From: RGIG1681 sp964646345
GTDB lineage: Bacteria > Bacillota > Clostridia > Christensenellales > UBA1242
Direction of reading: 5' to 3'
DNA length: 64,000 bases
Assembly: GCA_964646345.1 (NCBI GenBank)
Contig: CAZYDU010000004.1
Coordinates: 45,988-109,987 of the forward strand
Shown: in pieces, positions 1 to 9,719 of the stretch
How the letters are laid out: every line of letters begins with the position of its first letter
Numbering within the stretch: position 1 is the first letter of the stretch
Position numbers and translations under genes: made by a program
Notes under the pieces: generated by a model
The model's database searches: none
What the model was told of the DNA's origin: nothing
What the model saw: the letters and a program-made list of their open reading frames with translations, nothing else

Positions 1-780
1 AACAATTTAAACATTTATAATAACTACAAAACCAATTTAGAAAATGGCGAAATATTAAAGGTAATCCTATTAAAAAATAAATTATATGCTATAACTGAAT
101 ACACCATTTTAAAGTATGATTCTGATTACGACAAATTTATTAAGCAAAATGATTTAAAACTTTGCATCTACAAAAACACCATTGAAATAATAGATAATAA
201 GGTTTTATTTTACACAACAAATGGACTATATTCTTTTGATGGAAACAATATTGAACTAACATCAAATAGTCTGTTAGATATTAATAAAAACGCAAAATCA
301 GTTTGTTTTAATCAAAATTATTACATATTTTCGCCAAATCATGTGAATTTTTTGTATAAATTTAATCTCCAAAATAATTATTTAATTCCTTTAAAATTAA
401 ATAATATTAAAAATTTTTATGTAATAAGTTCAAATAGTATTTACAACCTTTGCATTTGTCAACTCATAGAAAATACTTATAAAAATATAACTCTATATAA
501 TTTAAATTCAAATTCATTTATCAAACAACAATTAGCATTTAAATCTTCTTTTTTTGGTTCAGCTAAAACAAAACAAATCAAGAATATTATTTTAAAATCT
601 GAAGGCGAATTTTTATTTACTATCAAATCAGATATTAGCGAAACTTGTTTCTACGTTTCCAGTCCAACAAGTTTTAGAAATTTATCTTTAAATGGAAATA
701 TTTTTACTATAGAAATTTCAACTCAAAATTATTTTAAACTTAAATCAATTTTGATTGAGTATAGTGAAGTGGGGGAATAA
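1..780 (+). CDS. Phage-module hypothetical protein, C-terminal part (start lies before the window)
   Basis: Frame 1 is open from the first base to TAA at 778-780, so this is the last 259 codons of a longer gene. An internal GTG at 343 could be mistaken for a start, but the frame is open well upstream of it. The product is rich in Asn, Ile, Lys and Tyr, with short alternating hydrophobic stretches such as LYAITEYTILKYD and GLYSFDGNNIEL, suggesting repeated beta strands (propeller- or fibre-like). No family is recognised. Its stop overlaps the next ATG by one base (TAATG), so the two are translationally coupled. Position upstream of a holin and a tail-like protein suggests a phage structural or fibre role; that is inference. 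Confidence 0.7.
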   Translation, partial: NNLNIYNNYKTNLENGEILKVILLKNKLYAITEYTILKYDSDYDKFIKQNDLKLCIYKNTIEIIDNKVLFYTTNGLYSFDGNNIELTSNSLLDINKNAKSVCFNQNYYIFSPNHVNFLYKFNLQNNYLIPLKLNNIKNFYVISSNSIYNLCICQLIENTYKNITLYNLNSNSFIKQQLAFKSSFFGSAKTKQIKNIILKSEGEFLFTIKSDISETCFYVSSPTSFRNLSLNGNIFTIEISTQNYFKLKSILIEYSEVGE

Positions 781-1796
781 TGTCAATCTCAAAATCTATT
801 GTAAAACTTGAAAATAAGGTTGAACAATTAGAAGAAAATCTTAATAAATTGCAATCTAAAACCAAAGATATGATAAGCGATATTGGGTTCACAGTTTATA
901 CAAAAAATCTTTTAAATTTAAATATTATTAATAATTACAAATTTCGATTAAGAACGCTTGATAATACAAATAAAAATTCTCAATTTTTTCAAGTTAAAAT
1001 TCGATTTTTAAATTATTCAGAACAAGATGTCACTTTTAATTTATTTGCCGATAACTTACAAATTGTAAGCGATACCCAAACCTACAATAAGGGTATAAAT
1101 GAAGCTGTTATCTATGGGACATATTCTAATTTAATTAGCGATAAAATAATAATTGAACTTCAAGTTAAACCACGTGCAAATAAACAACTAACAATACTAA
1201 ACACAACAATGACTATTTGGGGAAGCTTTCAAAAAAATGACTCAGAATATTCCGCTTCAGAAACCGATTCAAAATATTTCATTTCTTATATATCAAACAA
1301 TAGACTTTATTATAAATATTTTAACAAAAGTCAAAATGCTAATAACCTTGATTTTACATTTTATGAAGAAGCTATTTCACATTCAACTTGCACCTTAAAT
1401 GGAAACATCTACTTATTTAGAGTTAACTTAGATGGGAATTTATTTTTTAGCAATATAAACTCATTCGATGAAAATTTTATATGCAATGATGTGAGCAATG
1501 TTTCATGTTGTGCAAATGCAGACACAATAATTTTTTGCTACATTAAACAAAACAAATGCTATTATGGAGAAATCAAAAACAATGTCGTTATTTCTAACAA
1601 TACACTAACAACACCTTTTGGTTTGTATAAGGCTTGCTATATATATTTTAATTTTAGCAATAGTAAATTTTATATAGTTGCAACAAATAGCAAAAATAAC
1701 AATTATTTACTTGAAAGCATTTCAGAAACAAATAGCTCAAGCGAAAACATCTCAGCAAATGCAACTTTAACCATCGATGAAATAGGAGACACTTAA
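780..1796 (+). CDS. Hypothetical protein with N-terminal coiled coil, phage-derived module
   Basis: 338 codons. Residues about 5-35 form a heptad-like coiled coil (IVKLENKVEQLEENLNKLQ), followed by beta-rich Asn/Tyr-rich sequence. An N-terminal coiled coil leading into a beta-rich body is common in trimeric phage fibres and baseplate connectors, but no domain can be named. It starts inside the stop of the preceding gene and ends one base before the next ATG, so it belongs to a tight operon with the holin-containing module. Function unknown; a structural surface or tail role is inferred from context. Confidence 0.7.
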   Translation: MSISKSIVKLENKVEQLEENLNKLQSKTKDMISDIGFTVYTKNLLNLNIINNYKFRLRTLDNTNKNSQFFQVKIRFLNYSEQDVTFNLFADNLQIVSDTQTYNKGINEAVIYGTYSNLISDKIIIELQVKPRANKQLTILNTTMTIWGSFQKNDSEYSASETDSKYFISYISNNRLYYKYFNKSQNANNLDFTFYEEAISHSTCTLNGNIYLFRVNLDGNLFFSNINSFDENFICNDVSNVSCCANADTIIFCYIKQNKCYYGEIKNNVVISNNTLTTPFGLYKACYIYFNFSNSKFYIVATNSKNNNYLLESISETNSSSENISANATLTIDEIGDT

Positions 1797-1797
1797 A

Positions 1798-3789
1798 ATG
1801 AAATTTTCATTTCACAATAAAATCAACATCAAAGTCAGCAATAGAGAGTATGTATTTTATAACTCAATTCTTGAGAATCTTTTGGAAAAATTATCTAGTT
1901 TCGATAGCTTTAATAATTACTTAGCACTTGGAAACGGAGAAGAAAACCCAAACGCCCAAAATCAATATCACTTAACAAACTTTATCGCAAGAACAAAATA
2001 TTCTTCAAAACAAATTCAGAGCAACATTAGCAAAGGTACACTATTTACAACATTAGAATATAAATTAAATAAAAGTCAGCTTAACTGCAACCACTTAACT
2101 GAAGCAGGTTTATGTGATAATAGCGACAACCCTAAAATTTATAACTATTTTTCTTTTATATCAAGTGATACACCAAACGGTATTAATATAACAAATAGCG
2201 AAGAAATTGCAATAGCTGTAACAATTTATCTAACAATATCAGAGAATGACGATATTTTGCTTACATCAGGCAACAACAAATTCATCGAATATTTACTAGG
2301 AAACGGACTGGGTGAAGTTAGGGTATGCAGTGGTTCAAATTATGCAGATAACACAAGAATCTCAAGAAAAATCACAAACACTCAAGAAACATATACATGT
2401 GAAAAAAGTGCAACAATAACAAATAATTCTCTTGCCATTTCGTTTGTTGCTGAACTAAAAATTGGTGAAATCAATGAAATTGTATTCTTAATAGATAATG
2501 AAGTTTTTGCAAGGAAAAATGTAAAAGAATTTAAGCCAGTTATTAGTAGTGAAACAATACTAGAACCAAAAGCGAACTATGTTGTTAAAATTGATGAAGA
2601 TATAAAATCCATTTTAGAAGTAAGCAAAACATCAGATAATATGGTAGAGACAAACTATTTCGTTTCCAAATTCGCAAACTCGTTTGGCGATGAAGTTTAC
2701 CTTCCATTCAATAATTTATTCGATTCTACTACCAGTAGATTTATTTCAAAAGATGGTAAATTAATATTTTTCATACTAAACAATAAAGTTTATTGTTATA
2801 AAAATGAAAATTATATCTTAACAGAAATCAACACGAGAGAAATAACCGAAGATAATATTACAAAAATAATCGCATTCGATAATTTCATTTTTATAATTTC
2901 GTCAATTAGTCCATACATTTCAACATATATTATTGAAAATGACAGAATAAAAAATGTAAACAACGACTTTAGTTCATTCGAAAAAAATTCAGAATTACAA
3001 ACTATTCAACAAATTGACATTTCAAGAGCAATAAATGGAAATTTTTTGATTGGCATGCTAACAAACGCAAGCACTGCACTAACAATTTATGCAACATGTA
3101 ATGAAGAAACCGGATTTTCTGTTAACAGTTATTTAGAAAACAGCAAGAAATTTAATTATGTTCTTGCTATGCATAAAAATAATTTTTGTGACGCACAAAT
3201 GATTTATCTTAGAGAAGGCGAGTCATCAGCATCTTGCAGAATTGTTACACATTCTTCGTCTGCAACAGAAACCGATGTATATTCAATTCTTGCATACGAG
3301 CTAACAAATAATTCAACCAAAATTTATACAAAAGACAGAGCAATTATTTCCGAGAAAAACACATCTCCAAATATTGTGATTTACTACTATCCACAAGTAT
3401 ATAAATATGAGTTACCAATAATATCAAATGAACTTAAAGATTATGTATCAAATAATTTAAACTATATTATTCAAAAAAACGAAAATAATCAGTACTCCGT
3501 TTATAATTTGATAGGCTATGATTCTCCAGAAGAATTTACCAATAATATTTCTTCATTGGTTAACACATCAAAGATTGTTGATTTTGAATTTTTACAAGAC
3601 ACTTTACTAATCTTCTTAAATAATGACAAACAAAATATTGTCGCATATAATCTAAATTTAAATAAAACTCAAATTGAAAATGTCTCAGAAAAAGAAGCAT
3701 CATATCTAATTAAATATAACAAGTATAATAAGCTCGGTTGGAACAACGAAACTGTTAAATTTAAATTTATTTCACAGGTGAATCTATGA
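1798..3789 (+). CDS. Phage tail/baseplate-like protein, 663 aa
   Basis: Residues about 38-145 follow a pattern common in phage tail and baseplate proteins: YLALGNG followed by a Pro/Gln-rich turn, a conserved Arg segment, a strand ending in LEYKLN, then HLTEAGLCDNSD, matching the usual LxEaGLFD box. The remainder (about 250-663) is beta-rich, with short segments such as KLIFFILNNKVYCYKN that could be propeller blades. It ends four bases into the following gene (overlap ATGA). Assignment to the virion-type fold is from the motif pattern; the actual role, whether infective phage, tailocin or domesticated module, is not determined. Confidence 0.7.
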   Translation: MKFSFHNKINIKVSNREYVFYNSILENLLEKLSSFDSFNNYLALGNGEENPNAQNQYHLTNFIARTKYSSKQIQSNISKGTLFTTLEYKLNKSQLNCNHLTEAGLCDNSDNPKIYNYFSFISSDTPNGINITNSEEIAIAVTIYLTISENDDILLTSGNNKFIEYLLGNGLGEVRVCSGSNYADNTRISRKITNTQETYTCEKSATITNNSLAISFVAELKIGEINEIVFLIDNEVFARKNVKEFKPVISSETILEPKANYVVKIDEDIKSILEVSKTSDNMVETNYFVSKFANSFGDEVYLPFNNLFDSTTSRFISKDGKLIFFILNNKVYCYKNENYILTEINTREITEDNITKIIAFDNFIFIISSISPYISTYIIENDRIKNVNNDFSSFEKNSELQTIQQIDISRAINGNFLIGMLTNASTALTIYATCNEETGFSVNSYLENSKKFNYVLAMHKNNFCDAQMIYLREGESSASCRIVTHSSSATETDVYSILAYELTNNSTKIYTKDRAIISEKNTSPNIVIYYYPQVYKYELPIISNELKDYVSNNLNYIIQKNENNQYSVYNLIGYDSPEEFTNNISSLVNTSKIVDFEFLQDTLLIFLNNDKQNIVAYNLNLNKTQIENVSEKEASYLIKYNKYNKLGWNNETVKFKFISQVNL

Positions 3790-4037
3790 TTTTTTCTGAT
3801 AAAATTTATAAAATAATTGATGGCGAAAATGTATCATTATTTTCAACTGATAACAATAAATTAAACTTATATATTTTAAATAAATCAATAAAAAAATATA
3901 TAATTTCAACAAATTTAAATGCAAATTGCGTTTTTTGTGATAATTTTAATGGTCAAAAAATAATTGAATTAAATGATAATTTTATAGCTATAGGCAGTAA
4001 TGATTTTATTACAATTATAAACAAAAATGATTTATGA
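3786..4037 (+). CDS. Small hypothetical protein, phage-derived module
   Basis: 83 codons beginning in a four-base overlap with the tail-like gene (ATGA), so probably translated by re-initiation. The sequence is Asn/Ile/Lys-rich with strand-like repeats (KIYKIIDGENVSLFS, NFIAIGSNDFITII) resembling the blades in the first gene of the module. No family recognised. It could be a short accessory protein or a remnant of a longer fibre gene. Confidence 0.55.
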   Translation: MIFSDKIYKIIDGENVSLFSTDNNKLNLYILNKSIKKYIISTNLNANCVFCDNFNGQKIIELNDNFIAIGSNDFITIINKNDL

Positions 4038-4103
4038 GAAAATTATATCAAATAAATCAAATCAAACTCATTTTTTCTTTAATAAATAAAATAAGGGGGA
4101 CAA

Positions 4104-4799
4104 ATGAAATTAAAAGATAAGATTAAATCGTATAGTTTTTGGGTGAGCATAGCAAGTGCTGTAATTCTTATATTGAAAGTTCTTGGTAACCGCTTTGGCT
4201 TTACCGTAGACGAAAGCATGATTAGTGATATTTTCACGGCACTATGCAGTGTACTAGTTTTACTTGGAATAATTGTTATACCACAATCTCCAAATCAAAC
4301 CACTTCAACTAAACAGGATATAAATCAACAACTCGAAGAAACGATGAACGAAAATAACGATACAACAAACACAAACAATAATGACGTTAGCAGTATAATC
4401 AATATAGAAGAACCAGTCTTAAAATGTAAGGAAGACAATGATACAATCATTGAAGATAACACTAAGTATTCAACCAATGATAATACAGACTCAGAAATCA
4501 AAATAATTGATAACTTACAAGAAATCGTCATTGCCAAACAAAATGAAAATAGTGAAAACATTGAAAATTTAACAACAGAAAGCATAGATAATTTTAATTT
4601 AACAGGCACAAATGATATAAATTTAATCCAAGAGTGCAATCAAGATAATTTTGAAGAACAGTTAAATAACGAAAATAATTCAAACAATGATAATTTAAAA
4701 TCAACTCTAAATTATTTAAGAGAAAACTTTTCTTCAGATATTGACAAGTATATTTTTGAATTAGAAGAAGAACTTAGAAAAATTAAAGAAAGTAGATAA
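4104..4799 (+). CDS. Phage holin family protein with long acidic tail
   Basis: 231 aa. Residues about 10-62 match phi-LC3-type holins: a short basic start (KLKDKIKSYSFW), a first membrane segment (VSIASAVILILKVLG), a short loop and a second membrane segment (ALCSVLVLLGIIVIP). Holins open the membrane for endolysin release. After the second segment comes an unusual ~165-residue acidic, Asn/Glu-rich, low-complexity tail ending in a charged helix. Typical holins of this class are about 80-150 aa, so the tail is the odd part. A strong Shine-Dalgarno (AAGGGGGA) precedes the ATG. No endolysin is visible in the window; it may lie upstream or have been lost. Confidence 0.75.
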   Translation: MKLKDKIKSYSFWVSIASAVILILKVLGNRFGFTVDESMISDIFTALCSVLVLLGIIVIPQSPNQTTSTKQDINQQLEETMNENNDTTNTNNNDVSSIINIEEPVLKCKEDNDTIIEDNTKYSTNDNTDSEIKIIDNLQEIVIAKQNENSENIENLTTESIDNFNLTGTNDINLIQECNQDNFEEQLNNENNSNNDNLKSTLNYLRENFSSDIDKYIFELEEELRKIKESR

Positions 4800-4812
4800 A
4801 AACAAATAAAAC

Positions 4813-4842
4813 GGGGAAGCATTAAATTGCTTCTCTTTTTTT
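4813..4842 (+). terminator. Rho-independent terminator after the holin gene
   Basis: GAAGCA (4816-4821) pairs with TGCTTC (4828-4833), followed by CTCTTTTTTT. It closes the phage-derived module. Confidence 0.75.
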
Positions 4843-4857
4843 ATTGCATTAAAATAC

Positions 4858-4886
4858 TTGATTTTCTTTGGCTTGTATAATATAAT
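4858..4886 (+). promoter_or_regulatory. SigA-type promoter for the membrane-protein/RNase J operon
   Basis: TTGATT at 4858-4863, 17-bp spacer, TATAAT at 4881-4886, about 60 bp before the next ATG. Confidence 0.6.
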
Positions 4887-4947
4887 AACCTTAACAATTA
4901 AAGTTTTTTTTAATATTTTAATTCGTAATGAATGTTAGTGAGGTTTT

Positions 4948-5973
4948 ATGTCTTACAAGAATACTATGAAACTATTTGTTTCTAATTTTGCACTTGCATG
5001 GAAACAGCTTGTGTATTTATTGATTTGTGCATTTTTATTTGCACTCTGCTCATACACTTTAGTGTCTCCTGTTATAACTATTTTAAGGGAAGCAGGACTT
5101 TTTGGAGAGATTAAAAACTTAATGAATTTGTTTTACAATAATCCAAAAGACATCGCTATGACTTTGAGTGAAGTTGTAAAATTAGTGTTAAATTCAATCT
5201 GGCACAATTTTTCAAAAATTTATCTAAATTTAATTTTTACACTAATCCTATGCATAATTTTACCATATATATTGAGTCAAGCATCAGTATATAATTTATC
5301 ATCAATCCTTTATCAAAAATTCACAATGAATATGGAAGTTGGATACTGCCAAAACTTTTTAAGCAATTTTTGGAAAGCTATTAGATTTGGTTTAGTTTCA
5401 TTTGTATTCTCATTGCCATTTTTTGCAATCAATATTTTGCTAATCATAACATATATTTTAATTGCAAACAGCATGTTGAAAGCTATCATTGGGCTTATAA
5501 TTTTATCATTACTATCTTTAATTGTTAGCTCATGCAAACTCACTTTGTTTACGCATTTCACAGGAAGTGTTGTTGCCAATGAATCAAATCCTTTCTCTAC
5601 ATTTTTAAAAAGTTTTTCGATATCTTTGAAGAATTTTTGGAAAATCACAGGCTATAGCGTCGCTGTTATTTTAACATCTATTTTAATTAATGGGGTAATT
5701 GGATTATTCACTTTCTTTGCAGGACTCGTATTCACAATTCCAGCAACATTTGTTCTTATGTGTATCTTTAAACTTGTCATTTACTTAAATATAAATGGAA
5801 ATAGATATTATTTAAGCAACTCAATAATTTACAATCCACAAAAATATGTTGTTAAAAAGGACGACTATGTATCAACATTTATTCCACCTGAAGAAACAAA
5901 GGAAATCACAACAACGAAAATGAAGAAAAAATTTAAAACAAAAACTTTAACAAAAAAATCAAATAAAAAATAA
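4948..5973 (+). CDS. Multi-pass membrane protein of unknown function
   Basis: 341 aa with about six hydrophobic segments (for example LVYLLICAFLFALCSYTLV near residues 21-40, LNLIFTLILCIILPYILS, LVSFVFSLPFFAINILLII, AIIGLIILSLLSLIVSS, and two near residues 235-285). The C-terminal ~35 residues are very basic (KMKKKFKTKTLTKKSNKK) and probably cytoplasmic. A weak SD (GTGAGG) precedes ATG 4948. It is 16 bp upstream of the RNase J gene and probably co-transcribed. The fold resembles generic DUF-type integral membrane proteins; no function is claimed. Confidence 0.75.
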   Translation: MSYKNTMKLFVSNFALAWKQLVYLLICAFLFALCSYTLVSPVITILREAGLFGEIKNLMNLFYNNPKDIAMTLSEVVKLVLNSIWHNFSKIYLNLIFTLILCIILPYILSQASVYNLSSILYQKFTMNMEVGYCQNFLSNFWKAIRFGLVSFVFSLPFFAINILLIITYILIANSMLKAIIGLIILSLLSLIVSSCKLTLFTHFTGSVVANESNPFSTFLKSFSISLKNFWKITGYSVAVILTSILINGVIGLFTFFAGLVFTIPATFVLMCIFKLVIYLNINGNRYYLSNSIIYNPQKYVVKKDDYVSTFIPPEETKEITTTKMKKKFKTKTLTKKSNKK

Positions 5974-5989
5974 AATTAAAAAGGAAAAT

Positions 5990-7882
5990 ATGGAAGAAAT
6001 TAATCAAAATAATCAATCAATCAAAAAAAGAACATTTACCGAAACTGAACAAAGTGCGGGTTCATATAATGTCGGACTAAAGAAAAATACAAAAAATATT
6101 TCACAAAGACAAAAACAACAAGTTTTAAATCATTTAAAAGAAGTTAATCCTGACATAAACTTAGAAAATATGGCTCAAGAACAACTTTTAACAGCAAAAA
6201 CAACAAACAATAATAGAAGATATCCAAAAAATGCTGGCAACAAAGTAAAAATAATTTTCCTTGGCGGTGTTGGAGAAATTGGAAAAAATATCACTGCGAT
6301 TGAGTACGGCAATGATATAATTGTTATTGACTGCGGACTTGCTTTTCCTAGCGAAGATATGCCTGGAGTTGACTTGGTAATCCCTGATTTTACTTATTTA
6401 AAAGAAAATGCCAGCAAGGTTAAAGGAATTTTAATTACTCACGGACACGAAGACCATATCGGAAGTTTGCCATATCTTTTAAGAGATGTTAAAGCTCCAA
6501 TTTATGGAAGCCAAATGTCATTAACTTTAATTGATAACAAATTACGTGAACACAAATTAACAGGCATTAAAGGAATTTGCGTAAAACCTGGTTATGTTGT
6601 AAAGGTAGGGTGTTTTACTGTTGAGTTTGTAAAAGTTAACCACTCAATTCCTGGAGCATTTGCTCTTTCAATCGATACTCCAGCTGGAACAATTTTCCAT
6701 ACTGGCGATTTTAAAATTGACTTTGAACCTATTGACGGCGAAGTTATTGATCTTGCAAGAATTGCAGAAATCGGAAGAAAAGGCGTTACACTTATGATGG
6801 GCGAAAGCACAAACGTTGAACGTCCTGGTTACACAATTTCTGAAAAACGTGTTGGCGAAAATCTTGAAAAAGTCTTCCTTGAAAATAGTGATAGACGTAT
6901 TTTTGTGGCAACATTCTCAAGTAATATCTATAGAGTTGAACAAATCATTGAGCTTGCAATAAAATATAACAGACGAGTTGCCGTTGTTGGAAGAAGTATG
7001 ATTAACAACATTGATGCAGGCATGAAAATTGGTGCTTTTAAATTTGACAAAAGTGTATTTATAGATATTGAAAAAATCGGTATGCTTGAAGATAAAAATG
7101 TTTTGGTGCTTTCAACTGGCAGTCAAGGCGAACCAACCAGTGCTTTATCTAGACTTGCAAATGGCGAATTTACAAAGGTTGAAATAGGCGATAATGATAC
7201 AGTAATTTTCTCAAGCTCACCAATTCCTGGCAATGAAAACATGATCAATGCTGTTATTAATAATCTTTACAGAAAAGGTGCTATTGTTGTAACTGAAAAC
7301 GTACACTCATCAGGTCACGCTTGCCAAGAAGAAATCAAAACTATTCACAATTTGCTTAACCCAAAATTCTTTATACCTATTCACGGCGAATACAGACATT
7401 TAAAAGAACACATCTTATTGTCAGAAAAAATAGGATTACCAAAAACCAATTCAATTATTCCAGAAATTGGAAACGTTGTTGAACTTACAAAAAACACAAT
7501 GGTATTAAAAGGAAACATTCAAGCTGGAGAGCAACTTGTTGACGGTCTTGGTATTGGCGATGTTGGAAGCGTAGTTCTTCGTGACAGAAAGCTTTTATCA
7601 GAGGACGGACTTGTTATTGTTGTTTTGGGAGTATCAGATTCAACAGGAGAGCTTGTTAGTGAACCTTATCTTATTACTCGTGGTTTCGTGTATACTGGTG
7701 AAGCTGAAAAATTAAGTGAAGAAGCAAAACTTGTTTTGCATGACACTATTGCAACAATGAATTTTAGAGAAAATCACGATTGGAATGAAATTAGAAACCA
7801 AATCAGAAAACCACTCAGAAACTTCTTCTACAAAAAAACAATGAGAACCCCTATGATTTTACCAATCGTATTCAGGGTATAG
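5990..7882 (+). CDS. rnj: Ribonuclease J
   Basis: 630 aa. Metallo-beta-lactamase/beta-CASP nuclease with 5'-3' exo- and endonuclease activity in mRNA decay and rRNA maturation. The core starts near residue 85 (VKIIFLGGVGEIGKN), with the zinc motif HGHEDH at residues 151-156, then NHSIPGAF and HTGDFKID; the beta-CASP region has FSSSPIPGNE and HSSGHA, and HGEYRHL lies further on. The first ~85 residues are an extra Lys/Gln/Asn-rich, low-complexity extension absent from B. subtilis RNase J1, perhaps an RNA- or partner-binding tail. The next gene follows after four bases. Confidence 0.95.
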   Translation: MEEINQNNQSIKKRTFTETEQSAGSYNVGLKKNTKNISQRQKQQVLNHLKEVNPDINLENMAQEQLLTAKTTNNNRRYPKNAGNKVKIIFLGGVGEIGKNITAIEYGNDIIVIDCGLAFPSEDMPGVDLVIPDFTYLKENASKVKGILITHGHEDHIGSLPYLLRDVKAPIYGSQMSLTLIDNKLREHKLTGIKGICVKPGYVVKVGCFTVEFVKVNHSIPGAFALSIDTPAGTIFHTGDFKIDFEPIDGEVIDLARIAEIGRKGVTLMMGESTNVERPGYTISEKRVGENLEKVFLENSDRRIFVATFSSNIYRVEQIIELAIKYNRRVAVVGRSMINNIDAGMKIGAFKFDKSVFIDIEKIGMLEDKNVLVLSTGSQGEPTSALSRLANGEFTKVEIGDNDTVIFSSSPIPGNENMINAVINNLYRKGAIVVTENVHSSGHACQEEIKTIHNLLNPKFFIPIHGEYRHLKEHILLSEKIGLPKTNSIIPEIGNVVELTKNTMVLKGNIQAGEQLVDGLGIGDVGSVVLRDRKLLSEDGLVIVVLGVSDSTGELVSEPYLITRGFVYTGEAEKLSEEAKLVLHDTIATMNFRENHDWNEIRNQIRKPLRNFFYKKTMRTPMILPIVFRV

Positions 7883-7886
7883 AACT

Positions 7887-8480
7887 ATGTATGAAGATAT
7901 AAAAAATTATGCTGAAAAATACGCTGTACCAATAATGCGAAATGAAACAAGCAAAATTATTTCAGAGTTTGTTAAAAAACAACAACCTAAAAATATTTTG
8001 GAAATTGGAACAGCTATTGGATACAGCGGAATAGTTATGCTCAATAGTTCACAAGCAAACTTAATCACTATTGAACACAATAAACAATACATAAAACAAG
8101 CTAAGCAAAATTTTAAGCAATACAAAATAACAAAACGCGTTAAACTCTTAGATGGCGATTGTTTAGTAATTCTCGCTAACATGGCTGTCAATGAAAAATA
8201 TTTAAATTATTTTGATTTAATATTTTTAGATGGTCCAAAGGCACAATACATAAACATGCTGGAGCTAATTTTATTATTGTTAAAACCAAATGGAACACTT
8301 ATTGTTGACGATGTGTTGTTTCATAAAAATTTAAACAGCGAAGGAAAGGTATCAAAAAGATTTAAAACAATAGAAAACCGCTTGTCAATGTTTATTGATA
8401 GCTTGAAAAATCATAGCAAAATTTCCAAATTTGAATTAAAAGAAATCGAAGACGGCTTAATTTTTGCACAAAAAGGATAA
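7887..8480 (+). CDS. trmR: tRNA 5-hydroxyuridine O-methyltransferase (TrmR/YrrM-like)
   Basis: 197 aa. Class I SAM-dependent O-methyltransferase of the caffeoyl-CoA/YrrM family: SAM-binding ILEIGTAIGYSG (about 32-43), acidic TIEHN, GDC, then FLDGPKAQY and VDDVLFH typical of this family. In B. subtilis, YrrM (TrmR) methylates 5-hydroxyuridine at tRNA position 34 using the hydroxyl installed by the TrhP pathway. The U32-type trhP gene lies two bases downstream, the same pairing as in B. subtilis, which makes this assignment better than a generic O-methyltransferase. Confidence 0.85.
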   Translation: MYEDIKNYAEKYAVPIMRNETSKIISEFVKKQQPKNILEIGTAIGYSGIVMLNSSQANLITIEHNKQYIKQAKQNFKQYKITKRVKLLDGDCLVILANMAVNEKYLNYFDLIFLDGPKAQYINMLELILLLLKPNGTLIVDDVLFHKNLNSEGKVSKRFKTIENRLSMFIDSLKNHSKISKFELKEIEDGLIFAQKG

Positions 8481-8482
8481 AA

Positions 8483-9706
8483 ATGAAAGAAAGAAAAATA
8501 GAATTACTTGCACCAGCTGGTGACCTTGAAAGACTTAAAACAGCAATCTACTTTGGAGCAGATGCTGTTTATTTTGCTGGAAAAAATTACGGGCTAAGAG
8601 CTTATGGCACAAATTTTGACACAATGTCAATTAAAGAAACTATGGAATATATCCATTCGCATGGCAAACGTGGATATGTGACGCTTAATGTCTACGCAAG
8701 ACACGATGATTTTGCTGGACTAAAAGACTATGTTCAATCGCTTGTTGATGCCAAAGTTGATGCTGTTATCATATCCGACCTTGGAATTTTCTCGTTTATA
8801 CATTCAAATTTTCCAGACCTTGAAATTCATATTTCAACTCAAGCAAACACAACAAATATGTATGCCGCTAAAATGTGGAAAAATCTCGGAGCAACAAGAG
8901 TTGTTCTTGCAAGGGAACTCGATATTGACGAGATAACAAATATTTCTAAAAACAATCCTGAACTTGAAATTGAAGCATTTGTACATGGAGCAATGTGCAT
9001 AAGTTATAGCGGAAGATGTTTGCTTTCAAACTACTTAACAAATCGTGATTCAAATCATGGGGAGTGCGTGCAAGCTTGCAGGTGGAAATATTCTGTCATT
9101 GAAGAAAATCGTCCAGATGAAAAACTTGATTTGGAAGAAGATGAACGTGGAACTTATATTTTCAATAGCAAAGATTTATGCTTGATTAATTATTTGGATA
9201 AAATTATTGATGCTGGTGTAGATAGTTTAAAAATCGAAGGCAGAATGAAATCTTCTTATTACGTTGCAACAGTTATCAATGCCTACAGGAGAGCTTTAGA
9301 CTATTTGGAAGAATGTAAAAAATGCAATAAAAAGTATTCCGTTCCACAAGAACTTAAAGATGAACTCGAAAAAGCAAGCCATCGCAAATATACAACCGGT
9401 TTTATGTTTAACGATGGCGATGTTCGTCAAAATTATGAATCATCTATTCAAGAACAAAGTAGTAAATTTATGGCGATTGTTCTTGAAAAACAAGATGGTA
9501 AAATCTTAGTTGAACAAAGAAACAAATTCGTTGTTGGCGATGAACTTGAGATATTATCTCCAAGTGAAGAATTCAACAAAAAACTAAAAATCACAAAAAT
9601 GACCGATGAGAATGATATTGAATTAACAGAAGCTAAAAATGTTCAACAAAAAATTTGGATTTATACCAATAAAAATATACAAGTTGGCGATATATTAAGA
9701 AAATAA
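8483..9706 (+). CDS. trhP: U32-family tRNA hydroxylation protein TrhP
   Basis: 407 aa. Peptidase-U32 family: ELLAPAGDLERLKTAIYFGADAVYF split over the N-terminus, ISTQANTTN, EAFVHGAMCISYSGRC, GECVQACRW, DLCLINYLDKI and SLKIEGRMKSSYY. Conserved Cys residues in the CISYSGRC and CVQAC segments fit family members that act in prephenate-dependent 5-hydroxyuridine formation at tRNA U34, together with Fe-S proteins. Adjacent to trmR, so the pair would convert U34 to 5-methoxyuridine. It carries the usual ~400-residue single-module length. Confidence 0.9.
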   Translation: MKERKIELLAPAGDLERLKTAIYFGADAVYFAGKNYGLRAYGTNFDTMSIKETMEYIHSHGKRGYVTLNVYARHDDFAGLKDYVQSLVDAKVDAVIISDLGIFSFIHSNFPDLEIHISTQANTTNMYAAKMWKNLGATRVVLARELDIDEITNISKNNPELEIEAFVHGAMCISYSGRCLLSNYLTNRDSNHGECVQACRWKYSVIEENRPDEKLDLEEDERGTYIFNSKDLCLINYLDKIIDAGVDSLKIEGRMKSSYYVATVINAYRRALDYLEECKKCNKKYSVPQELKDELEKASHRKYTTGFMFNDGDVRQNYESSIQEQSSKFMAIVLEKQDGKILVEQRNKFVVGDELEILSPSEEFNKKLKITKMTDENDIELTEAKNVQQKIWIYTNKNIQVGDILRK

Positions 9707-9719
9707 AGGAGAAAAATTT

